Below, in pieces: positions 1 to 11,081 of a DNA stretch of 64,000 bases. The notes beneath the pieces were generated by a model. It was not told the origin of the DNA. It made no database searches and saw only the letters and a program-made list of their open reading frames with translations. The stretch comes from Limonium bicolor (Eukaryota > Streptophyta > Magnoliopsida > Caryophyllales > Plumbaginaceae). The position numbers and the translations under genes are program-made. Every line of letters begins with the position of its first letter. Within the stretch, counting starts at the first letter, position 1. The stretch is from the NCBI GenBank assembly GCA_023374045.1, contig CM041776.1, positions 321,557,925 through 321,621,924 on the forward strand, in the 5' to 3' direction.

Positions 1-822
1 AGGGGGAGGCCGAGATAGGAACTGGGTAAGGATTCGCTCCAAGGTGCTGGAACTACAACACTTGGTGAGAGGATGAGATCTTGGTGAATGTGATGTGTTC
101 ATTCCAATCCTCCTAGCACCCCTTTTATAGGAAGATGCCTTCACCCAAGCTTGTAACTTCCCTTAATAAGTGCAGCAGTTACATAAGGAATTAGGACTAC
201 AAAACCGCCCTCTTAATGATGTGTAACACCCATCATTAATTCCCTTAATAACCAGCAAGAGAAGAAGGAATATGGACAGCATAAAAACCGCCCCATAACC
301 TTCCCTTTTAATTCCACTTAAACCGCCCATTAATGAAGGAGATGGAGTTACTCTTTAACTCCCATCAGTTGAATAAATCCAACCTCTTCAATGCGTTTAA
401 TTAGGAATGTTTGTCCTTGCTGCTGCCTTACCTTTCCAATTGCTCCAATTAATACAATAGCACTAATCACATAAGTTACAAGTCAATTAAGAAGATAGCA
501 ACATAGTTAGTATTCCATAACTCATGCGCCCTTAATTAAGAGAGAGTTACTAGTCCAACTCTTTAACTCTTGTAATCAAAAGAGATAGCTGAATGCACAT
601 AAAACTCTCCCCATTAATTAACCAAAACCACTCCAGCCATTAAGGAGGGTAGTCCAAAAGACAAACCAAAGATTACCGTAGAAACACATACGGTAACAAC
701 CCGGTAAAACCCAGTTTTACTCAAGGCCTCAACCAAACTTGCAACAACTAATCAGCAGCTCCAATGGACCTCTAATTACCGCCAAATAATTAGGAAGAAG
801 ACAAGGAAACTCAAACAACACA
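1..822 (-). mobile_element. LTR copy C, minus orientation, cut by window edge
   Basis: Read on the minus strand, this begins TGTGTTGTTTGAG at 822 and follows the same sequence as the LTRs at 2906-4153 (plus) and 4181-5286 (minus), including the GGCGGTAATTAGAGG and TTAATTAAGGGCGC stretches and the TATA-like block near 125. The match fades near position 45, so the distal part is diverged or replaced. It is inverted relative to the 2906 copy and forms the left arm of a palindrome. Confidence 0.75.
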
Positions 823-2905
823 ACGCAGTCAAAGGCAAGCTCTTCAACAAGAGACTCGGGCGTGCCCCGGGCACCCCTATGCCTAGCGCCCACGCAACCA
901 GTGCCCAGCACTCATGCGTGCGTCCCTAGCCATTGCCTAAGCCTTGTCACCCGACCCTCGCGCACGCTGTCACAGCCAGCACCCAGTGCCCGTGTCAAAC
1001 GTCGCCCCTTGCGCATGCAGTCACAGCCAGTGCCCGCGCTTAGCGCAACCAGCACCCGTGTCATGCAATGTCGCGCTTGTCGTGACAACTAACTCCTGGC
1101 ACATACAAACCCTCTGGACAAGCATCAAGGCCCATGTCGCACTAGTCATGGCATCACCCTAGGAGTGGATCAGAAGAGTGTTCCAAGTGTTGGGACGCAG
1201 AGCGCGGTGTCAAGAGGCTTGGCTATGCGAGGCAAGCCAAGGGATCGACAGAGTTGTGTGGATAAGGCACACAAGGTCTTGACATGCGAGGGCGTGCTGG
1301 GCGCGCTTAGCACTGACGACGATGGGTGCACCGGGTGCACAGGGTGATCGATGGCACGAGTGCAAGGCGTTGGGCGCAGGGAATCGTGTGCACAGAGTGG
1401 TGGCGAGTGCAGAGGCGCTGGGTGCAGGGCACTAAGGCACGCTTCGAGGTAATCCGATATCCCGTATCGTTATGTTCTTTGTTTGGCTAATGTTGTGTTC
1501 TATTGTGTGGAACGGGTTCACAAGGACAGACCACAGGAGACGTTGAGTGTCTCGAAGGGAGGAAGTTGCCCGAGTCACGAGAGAGCTTTGGAAGGGCGGT
1601 TCCAAAGGTTGAGTGACCTTGCCAAGATGGGTGATACTTCTGAGGCTTACTAGGATGTGGAATGGCCAGACTCTGGGAGTCGTAGTCCATCCTATGTGGC
1701 GTGATTGTGCTCACTATCCCTGGGGAGTAGTTAGAAGCTCAAGGGAAGCGTGGTGGACCTGAGGCCACAGGATCTTACCAAGCTCGGACAAAGGTATGAT
1801 GATACGCTTTGTGCTTAATTTGTTGATTAAGCTAGTTGTTTGATGGTTGCAAGGCAATAGCAACAAGGGGGCGTGAGGGCGCCACATCAATCGACTGTTT
1901 GGGAAATTCTCGGGGTTAGAGTCCTTGAGTCCAAGACCACTTGAGGCTTTGTCGAGGATGTCAAAGCTTGGTTAGGGGAGGATGTTACAATCCTGAACTC
2001 TAGGGGTGATTAGCGCTTGAGCCCTAACTCCCAACGACCATATGAACACACGGGATTATCGGTCACCAAGTGTTACTCTATGCAAGGTGCTTGGAAGCTG
2101 GGCTTGCCAAGAAGAGCATGTGGGTGTCTTGGGGCTACGTGCACTGAGTACGGGTCGTGTCACTGAGAGCTGGCCGTGACACGCGTGAGACAAGTGATGG
2201 GTTCGAGTCCCTGGCACGTTGTCAAAGCGCAGAGGTAACCTGACGGGGTTAGGCAAGTCTGGGACTTGGCCGTGAGCTAGGCTCACCTTAAACGCAAGTG
2301 GGTGGAACTGGTCTTCTGACTGGGGCTTGACAGGTGACGGTTGATCATTGTGGGGTCATGCAAGTCACAGGGCAAAACCAATGGTGACACTAGGTGTTAC
2401 GAGCTACAGACTAGAAGAGGAATTGCACGAGTTCCCGAAGAGCCAACTGCAACCGGAGTGTCATTGTGGCTTGGAGCCGTGGCACGGGGCGAAGCTAAGG
2501 CGTGTTGTTGTCAGTGGGTGATGCCATGACTAGTGCGACATGGGCCTTGAGCTTGTCCAGAGGGTTTGCATGTGCCAGGAGTTAGTTGTCACGACGAGGC
2601 GCGGCATTGCATGACACGGGTGCTGGCTGCGCTAGGCACGGGCACTGGTTGTGACTGTATATGCGAGGCGGTGCTAGACACGGGCACTAGGTGCTGGCTG
2701 TGACTGCATGCGCAAGGGGCGACGTTTGACACGGGCACTGGGTGTTGATTGTGACAGTGTGTGTGTGTGAGCGTCGGGTGACAAGGCTTAGGCAATGGCT
2801 AGGGACGCACGCACGGGTGTTGGGCACTGGTTGCGTGGGCGCAAGGCATAGGGGTGCCCGAGGCACGCCCGAGTCTCTTGTTGAAGAGCTTGCCTTTGAC
2901 TGCGT
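823..2905. mobile_element. Internal region between inverted LTRs, with inverted arms
   Basis: Positions 823-1160 are the inverted counterpart of about 2509-2905: both carry the GACTCGGGCGTGCC block, repeated CACGGGCACTGG-type motifs and the CATGGCATCACC end. The GC-rich centre, about 1161-2508, is unique within the window. I find no gag, protease, RT or integrase motif in any frame, so this looks like a non-autonomous or heavily rearranged LTR element. The short open frames here have no recognisable domain. Confidence 0.55.
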
Positions 2906-4153
2906 TGTGCTGTTTGAGTTTCCTTATCTTCTTCCTAATTATTTGGCGGTAATTAGAGGTCCATTGGAGCTGCTGATTGGTTGTTGCAAGTTTGGTTGAG
3001 GCCTTGAATAAAACTGGGTTTTACCGGGGTTGTTACCGTATGTGTTTCTACGGTAATCTTTGGTTTATCTTTTGGACTACCCTCCTTAATGGCTGGAGCG
3101 GTTTTGGTTATTTAATGGGGAGAGTTTTTTATGTGCATTCAGCTATCTCATTTGATTACAAGAGCTAAAGAGTTGGACTAGTAACTCCTCTCTTAATTAA
3201 GGGCGCATGAGTTATGGAATACTAACTATGTTGTTGTCTCCTTAATTGACTTGTAACTTATGTGGTTAGTGTTGTGTATTAATTAGAGCAATTGGAAAGG
3301 TAAGGCAGCAGCAAGGAGAAACATTCCTAATTAAACGCATTGAAGAGGTTGGATTTATTCAACTGATGGGAGTTAAAGAGTAACTCCATCTCCTTCATTA
3401 ATGGGCGGTTTAAGAGGAATTAAAAGGAGAGGTTATGGGGCGGTTTTATGTTGTCCATATCCTCCTCCTCTCTTGCTGGTTATTAAGGGAATTAATGATG
3501 GGTGTTACACATCATTAAAAGGGCGGTTTTGTAGTCCTTATTCCTTATGTAACTGCTGCACTTATTAAGGTAAGTTACAAGCTTGGGTGAAGGCATCTTC
3601 CTATAAATAGGGATGCTAGGCGGATTGGAAGAGACATCATCTCCATACATCCATTCTCTTGCCTCTCACCAAATGTTGTAGTTCCTTTGTTCATAGAGTT
3701 GCTCCACAATACAAAGCTCTGCACGTTTGAGAGAAAGATAGAACCCGGGTTTCTTGATCTCTAGTCCCCTGAGTAAGATAACCACAGTCCACATAAAAGA
3801 CGTTCTACGCTAGCAAGTCCTTGGAGAGAATAGTGTGTTCCTACTATTCCCCTCCTTGCTCCTTGGAGTCTTGGCGAAGCGTTCGAACACCAAAGGGACC
3901 AACCAGGATGAGTTAGCGCGAGTTGTCCAGCTCCAACACCTACCCTCGGAGTTGGGTGGTTAAGGGAGTACTCGGCTACGGGTCCATCAAGCTGAGGGGG
4001 GTAATGCGTTTGAGCTCCTCTATGTTCCTCTGTGTGTCTTTCTGACTCTCTATTGGTGGTGTGCGGGTGTGGTGTGTGCGATCGACGGGCGAGGTGGCTG
4101 ATCGACTTGGGCGCAAATTGAGCCGGTCATAGTGCTGATTTTAGCGTGTGACA
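2906..4153 (+). mobile_element. Full-length LTR copy A (5' LTR)
   Basis: The copy starts TGTGCTGTTTGAG and ends CGTGTGACA, giving TG...CA termini over 1248 bp. A TATA-like CTATAAATAG lies at 3601-3610, consistent with an LTR promoter. It is followed after four bases by a primer binding site, which makes it a 5' LTR on the plus strand. The five bases outside its 5' end (TGCGT) also occur outside copy C in mirror image, because the flank is part of the palindrome. The superfamily cannot be assigned from what is present. Confidence 0.8.
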
Positions 4154-4157
4154 AGTG

Positions 4158-4169
4158 TGGTATCAGAGC
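4158..4169 (+). other. tRNA-iMet primer binding site
   Basis: TGGTATCAGAGC is the standard plant LTR-retrotransposon primer binding site, complementary to the 3' end of initiator tRNA-Met. It lies four bases after the 3' end of LTR copy A. About ten bases further on, the sequence switches to an inverted LTR, so the internal domain that should follow is missing. Confidence 0.85.
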
Positions 4170-4180
4170 GCGGTGACAGA

Positions 4181-5286
4181 GAGGATCTCAAACGTAGTAC
4201 CGCCCTCAGCTTGACGGACCCTTAGCCGAGTACTCCCTTTAACCACCCAACTCCGAGGGTAGGTGTTGGAGCTGGACAACTCGCGCTAACTCGATCCTGG
4301 TTGGCCCTTTGGTGTTCGAACACTTCGCCAAGACTCCAAGGAGCAAGGAGGGGAATAGAAACATACACTATTCTCTCCAAGGACTTGCTAGCGTAGAACA
4401 ACATCTTTTATGTGAACTATGGTTATCTCTCAGGGGATTAGAGATCAAGAACCCCGGTTCTATCTTTCCCTCAACGTGCAAAGCTTTGTATTGTGGAGCA
4501 ACTCTAGGAACAAAGAAACTACAACACTTGATGAGAGGCAAGAGAATGGACGTATGGAGATGATGTCTCTTCTAATCCGCCTAGCATCCCTATTTATAGG
4601 AAGATGCCTTCACCAAGCTTGTAACTTACCTTAATAAGTGCAGCAGTTACATAAGGAATAAGGACTACAAAACCGCCCTTTTAATGATGTGTAACACCCA
4701 TCATTAATTCCCTTAATAACCAGCAAGAGAAGGAGGAATATGGACAGCATAAAACCGCCCCATAACCTCTCCTTTTAATTCCTCTTAAACCGCCCATTAA
4801 TGAAGGAGATGGAGTTACTCTTTAACTCCCATCAGTTGAATAAATCCAACCTCTCCAATGTGTTTAATTAGGAATGTTTCTCTTTGTTGCTGCCTTACCT
4901 TTCCAATTGCTCCAATTAATACAACAACACTAATCACATAAGTTACAAGACAATTAAGGAGACAGCAACATAGTTAGTATTCCATAACTCATGCGCCCTT
5001 AATTAAGAGAGGAGTTACTAGTCCAACCCTTTAACTCTTGTAATCAAATAGCTGAATGCACATAAAACTCTCCCCATTAAATAACCAAAAACCGCTCCAG
5101 CCATTAAGGAAGGTAGTCCAAAAGACAAACCAAAGATTACCACAGAAACACATACGGTAACAACCCCGGTAAAACCCAGTTTTACCCAAGGCCTCAACCA
5201 AACTTGCAACAACCAATCAGCAGCTCCAAGGACCTCTAATTACCGCCAAATAATTAGGAAGAAGACAAGGAAACTCAAACAGCACA
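4181..5286 (-). mobile_element. LTR copy B, minus orientation, truncated at its 3' end
   Basis: This is the reverse complement of copy A from its first base (AGCACA at 5281-5286) to the CGTTTGAG region near 4190. About the last 140 bp of the LTR are missing. Copies A and B lie head to head around the primer binding site, with arms of roughly 1.1 kb and a loop of under 200 bp. The orientation (-,+,-) of C, A and B is directly visible. Confidence 0.8.
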
Positions 5287-5327
5287 CCGGTCACAGGGTC
5301 AATTTTGGCATGGCCTCGTGTGACAAT
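5287..5327 (+). mobile_element. Possible residual 3' end of a related plus-strand LTR
   Basis: Directly after copy B the sequence reads CCGGTCACAGGGTCAATTTT...CGTGTGACA. The 3' end of LTR A reads CCGGTCATAGTGCTGATTTT...CGTGTGACA. The resemblance suggests that the right border of the composite is a short leftover of another LTR ending at 5327, next to the flank ATATGATAAAC. This rests on a short match. Confidence 0.4.
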
Positions 5328-6052
5328 ATGATAAACATAAATCGTTTTAAATACAAAAGCCAAATACTAGATTTTTTTAACAAACAATCAGCATCTATAT
5401 ATATTAGTTTTGATTTTTATAATTGCATAGAAAAAGATAATTGACTTTGCACAATTTTACAATCCACATATATTTTGCTTCAAAAAAAAAAATACAATCC
5501 ACATATATAATAGTAATCAAAAACAAAATCTCACGACCTAGTTTTTCAAAAAAGGAATTAAAAATTGTGTTTGTTTTTTAAACTGAACAAATCAGCTCTA
5601 ATATCTAATAAATTAATTAATAATCCTATTACGGTGATAATTGAATTTTATATTTGTAACGATATCAATTTAGATGATAATCATGTTAGTAACTACATTC
5701 TTTGGATCTAATGAAACGGGAACCGGACTTCAGCGATCACCGCCACGGCTCAGGGTAACTACATTCTTTGTATGGTGATTAAATGACATTTGATTAGTAA
5801 ACCGTGTATCCTAGATACAATTAGGTCAGCGCAAACCAGGCTATGGGATACTATATATGCACTAAATAGAAATTCCAATTCTTTGTTGGTACGTAGCACT
5901 ATCATACTTCTACAACTCTGACCGCTCTTTTACACTTTTGCTCTTACTTTCTTCTGATATGATATGCTTTCTCACGACAACGTCATTAACGAAAGCTAGT
6001 CGTGAGCTGTGAATTTTGTATTATTATATTTTAAACAAGTTAATAATTTTTT
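5328..6052. other. AT-rich intergenic DNA with no gene
   Basis: No coding region, RNA gene or clear transposon end is visible. The only notable structure is a perfect 16-bp direct repeat at 5689-5704 and 5755-5770, listed separately. Confidence 0.6.
5689..5770. repeat. 16-bp direct repeat flanking a 50-bp GC-richer insert
   Basis: GTAACTACATTCTTTG occurs at 5689-5704 and again at 5755-5770. The 50 bases between (5705-5754) are clearly richer in G and C than the surroundings. This looks like a target-site duplication or a filler-DNA repair scar. Confidence 0.7.
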
Positions 6053-6551
6053 GGGAAAATTACATGTCTCATTCATGATGTTTGGTGAAATTACACACTC
6101 CACCCATAGGCTTCAAAAATTACTTTCCTGGTTTCCTTTGTTTTACATTCAGCAACTTTTCTAATTCTTGTTCAATTTAAAAGATGCTTAAATGTTGTGA
6201 ATAATGATGAAAATTTACATGGACGATTTTAAAGTGTTATATTTGATCTTATGTTAAATCGAAGTTTTTAAGCTCATATGTGACCCATGGGACTCAATGC
6301 ATTGACTCTCACATGTCCCATTTGAGCTTAACAACATTAGATTTGTCACTAAACCAAAATGTAACACTTTAGCGTCGTAAAATTTTATCAATTACAGATA
6401 ATGTTTAATTATCTTTAAATTGAACAAAAATTAGAAAAGTTGTTGGATGTAAAATAGGGAAAATCATATGGATGGGGAAAGTAATTTTTGAAACCTAGTG
6501 GGTGGAATTTGTAATTTCGCCAGACATCATGGGTGGGACATGTAATTTTCC
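6053..6551. mobile_element. Foldback MITE, family F copy 1 (about 499 bp)
   Basis: The ends are inverted: GGGAAAATTACATGTC on the left and GACATGTAATTTTCC on the right, and most of the element folds back on itself around a centre near 6290-6310 (GACCCATGGG...). The inner sequence, with TTAAGCTCA and an ACACTTTAGCGTCGT-type block, is related to the palindromic elements at 13692-13977 and 32004-32414. Flanking TAATTTT/TAATTTA may be a degenerate target duplication. It carries no coding capacity. Confidence 0.75.
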
Positions 6552-6971
6552 TAATTTATATTATATTAAAAATTATTATACTAAAATTAATTGATATGTA
6601 ATCAACGGGTAAGGATGGGAATGAATCATCAAAATACAAAGGATGACAACAATAAGTCGATATGAGATTTTTTCAAAACTAGTTATCAAGTAATTAATTA
6701 ACTTGAACTAATTGTTTTTGTTTAAACAAGAAAAGCATCCATTGTTATCTATAAGAGTAATGTATATACATGGTCAGTCCTCGTCTTTTTAAACACCATC
6801 GTATGTTGTTTTCGTTTTCAAAAAGAAACCGCATGAGGCCCTGGCTCTTGCGCAGGGTATAATATGGAGATAGACAGATGTTGACATAAGTTGGCTAAAT
6901 AAATTAGGAAAGATAAAGAAAGCAAAAAATAGTAGAGGAAAAGAAATGTTATAACTTACAAACTAAAAGTG

Positions 6972-6973
<2 letters not shown>

Positions 6974-7032
<59 letters not shown>
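6974..7032. repeat. (AT)n microsatellite
   Basis: About 29 AT dinucleotides with one interrupting G, lying in the left terminal repeat of the long-TIR element. Confidence 0.95.
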
Positions 7033-7034
<2 letters not shown>

Positions 7035-7139
7035 ATACATCATTCATTTTTTATGCTCTTCAAAACAAGATGCATCATGAATATGTTTTGGTAAAATTAA
7101 ATTTTATATTTTTAGAATGAGTATATATTAGGTATTTTT

Positions 7140-7560
7140 AAAGTGAGTCTTATCCATTTGCAAAATGAATCTTCTTTACTAATAAAATGAATCTTATTCA
7201 TTAACAAAATGAATCTTACCCCAAACACTCTAAAAGCCACCATAGTAAAGTAAAAACGTCGAAGGCATTTTTATGGTTTATAGTGTAGGGTTTAGGGTCG
7301 TTAAACTACAAATCCTAAAAAACTGTCGAGTCATTCACGACAATATAAAGTGTAGTACTAAGCCAAAAACATTACCCTACCCCCCCAAACACCCTTAAAA
7401 CCACCCTAGGAATGCTAAAATGTCAAAAGCGTTTTTATGGTTTGTAGTGCAGGGTTAGGGTAACTGTCGAGTAGTGACGACAATATAAAGTGTAGAACTA
7501 ATGTCAAAAAGATTATTCTACCTCCCCCCCCCCCCCCCCCAAACACCCTAAAAAACCACC
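7140..7560 (+). repeat. CCACCCTAGG-type tandem repeat with a short 22-bp array
   Basis: About three 22-bp units with the core AAAATGAATCTTA (about 7150-7216) lead into two longer units. Each long unit has TACCCTACC, ACCACCCTAGGAA, AAAACGTC, TTTTTATGGTTT and GACAATATAAAG blocks. The same unit occurs at 37350-38085. A run of 17 C lies at 7524-7540. Confidence 0.75.
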
Positions 7561-7599
7561 CTCGCATAAGTTGTGGTATGATTAACTTTTACTAGTATT

Positions 7600-8085
7600 A
7601 AACAAAATATTGAATTTCTTAAACCTTTGATTCACCTTTAAAAAACCTTTGATTCACTTTTTTTAAACCTCTGGTCCACTTTTCTTAAACCTCTTATTCA
7701 CTTTAGTTAAAACAATTTCTATTTACAAGAATCACTTTTCTTAAAGCTTTGATTCATTTTTTTAAACGCATGATTCACTTTATAAAAACCTCTGATTCAC
7801 ATTTCTTTAACCTCTTAATCTATGCTTACGAGATTCACTCTTATTACTCTGATTCACTTTGTAACAACTTGTGATTCACTTTTAACAACCTTTTATTCAC
7901 TTTTCAAAAATCTCTGATTCACACTAGTCAAAAATCATAATCACTTTAGTTTAAACATCTCTGTTATGAGATTCGCTTTCTTTAAACCTCTTATTCACTT
8001 TTAAGCAACTCTCTTATTCACTTTTTAACAACCTTTGATTCACTTTGTAACAACCGTTGATTCACTTTTCTTAAACTTAAGATAC
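7600..8085 (+). repeat. 22-bp minisatellite, GATTCACTTT type
   Basis: A degenerate tandem array with units such as CCTTTGATTCACTTTT plus a TTAAA tail. The first units have a 22-bp period (CCTTTGATTCACC..., CCTTTGATTCACT..., CCTCTGGTCCACT..., CCTCTTATTCACT...). Roughly twenty units are visible with increasing drift. Confidence 0.8.
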
Positions 8086-8359
8086 ACAATGAGTTTAAAA
8101 AATATGTACATACAAAGATGAAAAATTAAAAAAATTATCAAAACATACTCATGTTTGGTCTTATTTTGAAGAGCACGAAAAATGATGAACAATGATATAA
8201 TTTTTTTTATTGTTGCAATTATATTGTATAAGTTATGACATTTTGAAAAAAAAATCTCTCTCCTCCTGGTGTATGCGTGTGTACTCTGTTAACAAATTCC
8301 CTTTTTTTTCTTTTTTTCTTTATTTCTCTCCAATAGAGTGTTGACATGTGGCAAAGTGA

Positions 8360-9522
8360 CAAAAGACCAAAAGGCCCATCTCCATATTACAATGTGGCGA
8401 CATCGCCAGGTTCGAATTCGCGAAAAGAAAATACTAAAGATTATGATATTTTATCTCCCGTGTGGATCCACGTCATCATGGATTTCGACCTAACTGACAC
8501 TAGTTGTCTGTCACTGAAGATTGAGGCCTACCACGAACTAACACATTAGGGTTTTTTTTAACCTCTTAGCTACACTCGTATGTAGCTATTTTTGGCTCAC
8601 TAAATGTACATGTTGATAAACAAAATTATACAAATGGGTTTACAAAGCTGTACATTTTATTGTACATGAAAATTATACTATAAAAAGATAGTTCAGTGTA
8701 CAGTTTTTCTTAAACAATGTACATATTTGCATTGTTAGGTGTACAGTAAATGTAGTTATCTCAACCTACATATGGGTGTAGGCAAGATAAAGTACAAAAA
8801 GCTTATCTTACAAACCACAAATCCAACCCGACTCATCCCTAAATCACACACAAGCTGCATAGGCTATCATATTGTCCAAGCATGACAACATTTGATATTC
8901 AGTCCCAAACAAATCAACCTAGACTTTTAAATAACCTTGTGAGTAACATTCTATGAGATATTCGAGGTCACCTCCACATAGAAAAAAGACAAATAAAGCA
9001 TAAAAACAAACATTAAACAATAACAAGGATCACATGTCCAAAAAGGATCTCCATGTATTAACCCCGAGAAACTACCTTAATAGACCACAAATTGTTGTTG
9101 ATGTAGAAGAATATTAGTGTACCATGCTACCATCCTCCTTCAACCTGCACAAGCTCAATCCCCTTTATATTGAACCAGCTTGGAGTCATTATCAATAAGA
9201 TCACCTTCTTCCGAAAGCTTCATTCGAATTCAGCTAGGCCAAACCCGAAAATAACACCCTTTATCATCACTTTCCCGAAACCTTTCGTACCCTAATTGAT
9301 ATTAATAAGATCACAGTCAACAATACACTGGTTGCTAGACTCACCCTCTACCACCTGACCCAACTTGCTACATCGGTAATATCCCAACCCATGCAGTCAA
9401 CGAACAAAACCTTCATTTTTCTTGGCTATTCCGGACCTCTTCCAGAGCCACCCTTGTATTACGCAACTCAACTTCTTTCAACTTCAAATCTTGGGGGAAA
9501 AAAGAAGGACCTGCAAGAGCAT
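8360..9522. other. No gene; 3' flank of the minus-strand retroelement relic
   Basis: Nothing codes here. A GGTTCGAATTC at about 8410 resembles a pol III B box, with a weak A-box-like TGGCAAAGTGA near 8347, but the spacing and the rest do not support a tRNA or a convincing SINE. From about 8760 to 9520 the minus strand reads as untranslated or decayed sequence downstream of the DUF4283-like pseudogene. Confidence 0.4.
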
Positions 9523-10512
9523 TTATACGTTACGGTTTTTGGAGCGAAAATTCAGTGCCCTCATATCACATACTTCCTCCATAGTAGCATCAACAAGCAG
9601 TTGCTTACCGTTTTTGTACCCCCCCCCCCCCCCCCCCCCTCCAACCTTGGCTAAAGGCTCGTCCAAAGACACTTTATCCATCTCCACAGGTGTAGCCAAG
9701 CCTGACGCTACTAGATTTTCATTATTTCCTCCTACATACATTAATTCATGGTCTGCCTCTTCTCCAATTTCCAATCCCCAATCATATCCGTAACAACTCC
9801 ACACATAAACCCCCCACGATATTGTGCATCATTAGTTTCCGTTTGCAGAAATACGATCAAAGACACATGTTGGTATTTAATCATTGCTCATAGGGGCAGC
9901 CATCCTCCTCCACCTTGCCTTTAGAAGGGCACTCATTTGTTGCATGTAGGAAAAGACCGCAAGTAGAACAAATCGTAGGCATGTATTCATATGTAATTTA
10001 GAAAACCATATCCCTCCCCTCTATTGCAATCGGAATGCATCACATCAGCAGTTTTTGGATATTTTAGTAGAACCTTAATTTTCATAAATTTGTATCCACG
10101 CTTAGCACCTTCTTCATAACAACAAACCTACCTAACTTTGTACTCAAGCTTCGAGCAAACTCTATAGTGCACCATCTGGCTGGTGCATCAAATATTTGGA
10201 CTCGGAAAGGTACCCACATTCGTACTCTTCCACATCTTGAAACCTTTCCAGTTTTTGAACACCCAAAAGGAAGCCATTAGCCATCCATGGACCTCTGGTA
10301 AGAATCATGCAATGCGCTCTTATCTTTCCGCTCAAACACAAAAAGATCTTTCCCCACTTTACAAACTTTAAAGAGCCCTACTCACGCCAAGTGTGCCCTA
10401 ATATGTGAGCCATAGCCTTAACACTGGTTTGTTGGCTTGAATAGAGTTTACCAAGGAGACAATGATCATATGAGAGTATTACCCTATCAACATCCAGGAT
10501 CTTCAATATAAG
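9523..10512 (-). pseudogene. DUF4283/CCHC zinc-knuckle retroelement protein, decayed
   Basis: Translated in pieces on the minus strand, this shows the pattern of plant DUF4283 proteins, which are related to LINE ORF1 and gag. A segment near 10510-10390 reads LLGKLYSSQ...AMAHILGHTW. A GPWMANGF segment follows near 10290, then a VQIFDAPARW segment near 10180. A zinc knuckle CSTCGLFLHATNEC (C-x2-C-x4-H-x4-C) is encoded at about 9929-9972. A less conserved acidic tail follows, interrupted by a run of 21 C at 9619-9639 that encodes polyglycine. Several stops and frameshifts break it. No reverse transcriptase follows downstream. Such proteins bind nucleic acid in retroelement particles; this copy should be inert. 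Confidence 0.65.
9619..9639. repeat. Poly-C tract (21 C)
   Basis: An uninterrupted C run inside the decayed DUF4283 gene, encoding glycine on the minus strand. The length is likely unstable and hard to sequence. Confidence 0.9.
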
Positions 10513-11081
10513 TAATTATCAAAACCAAATGCAAAGGACATTGTGTTTTCTACCTAAGAGTAAGGAAAGTAAGAGAGACCTAGACACTAGGAGATATCAG
10601 GAAATTAAAAGCTACTGAAAGGAATATAGAAAGTTGTATTAGGGGAATGTAGCCTAAGTATGAACCCAACCCTACAAATTTTGAATCCGCACGCAAAGTA
10701 CTAGATTGAAATCATGCAAGACTAGATTTAAAACATAAAAAGTAGAGCAAGACATGGGAAGAGGAAAAATTACAGAAAAGTAGAATTCGGATAGTCACAG
10801 GAGGTGAAGGAGCAAAAAAGAAACAGTAATTAACCTATTCTTTTAATCCAAAAGACACATGCAAGCCAACCATCTCGTTTTATTGAAGTTGACAAAAGAA
10901 GTAGCTAGAAAACCCAAATTCCAAAAAACACAACGAAAAACCCTAGGCCGCACTAAGAGATGCGAAAAAGGGAATTTGTTATGAGTTAGTTAATCAAATG
11001 GAACTGATTCTAGGTCCAACCAGAGAAAAAAGGGAAAAAAAAGAGTAGAGGTACTATTTAATGGTGGTCATGGTTATGGTT
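10513..11081. other. AT/A-rich intergenic DNA, nothing recognised
   Basis: No open frame with a recognisable domain and no paired terminal repeats were found between the DUF4283 relic and the hAT element. Confidence 0.5.

Larger units (their letters stand above)
6880..8355. mobile_element. Long-TIR element (Mutator-like?) filled with tandem repeats
   Basis: The sequence around 6950-7110 is the imperfect reverse complement of about 8125-8250. Shared blocks include ATGCTCTTCAAAA, the TATGTTTTG block and AAATGTTATAACTTA. The match probably continues outward to GTTGACAT near 6893 and to its mirror near 8341. Terminal inverted repeats of 100-250 bp suggest a Mutator-like or foldback element. Inside lie the (AT)n tract, a 100-170 bp tandem repeat and a 22-bp minisatellite. 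Exact ends and target duplication were not resolved, and there is no transposase. Confidence 0.5.

Noticed and set aside
2160..2230. GGGTTCGAGTCCC resembling a tRNA T-arm
   Set aside because: No acceptor, D-arm or anticodon arm can be folded around it.
7140..8085. Tandem repeats considered as a CRISPR-like array
   Set aside because: Units are contiguous and degenerate without unique spacers, and the sequence is plant nuclear DNA.
8340..8425. Possible tRNA-derived SINE or tRNA (TGGCAAAGTGA and GGTTCGAATTC)
   Set aside because: The A-to-B box spacing is too long, no cloverleaf forms and no tail or target duplication is visible.
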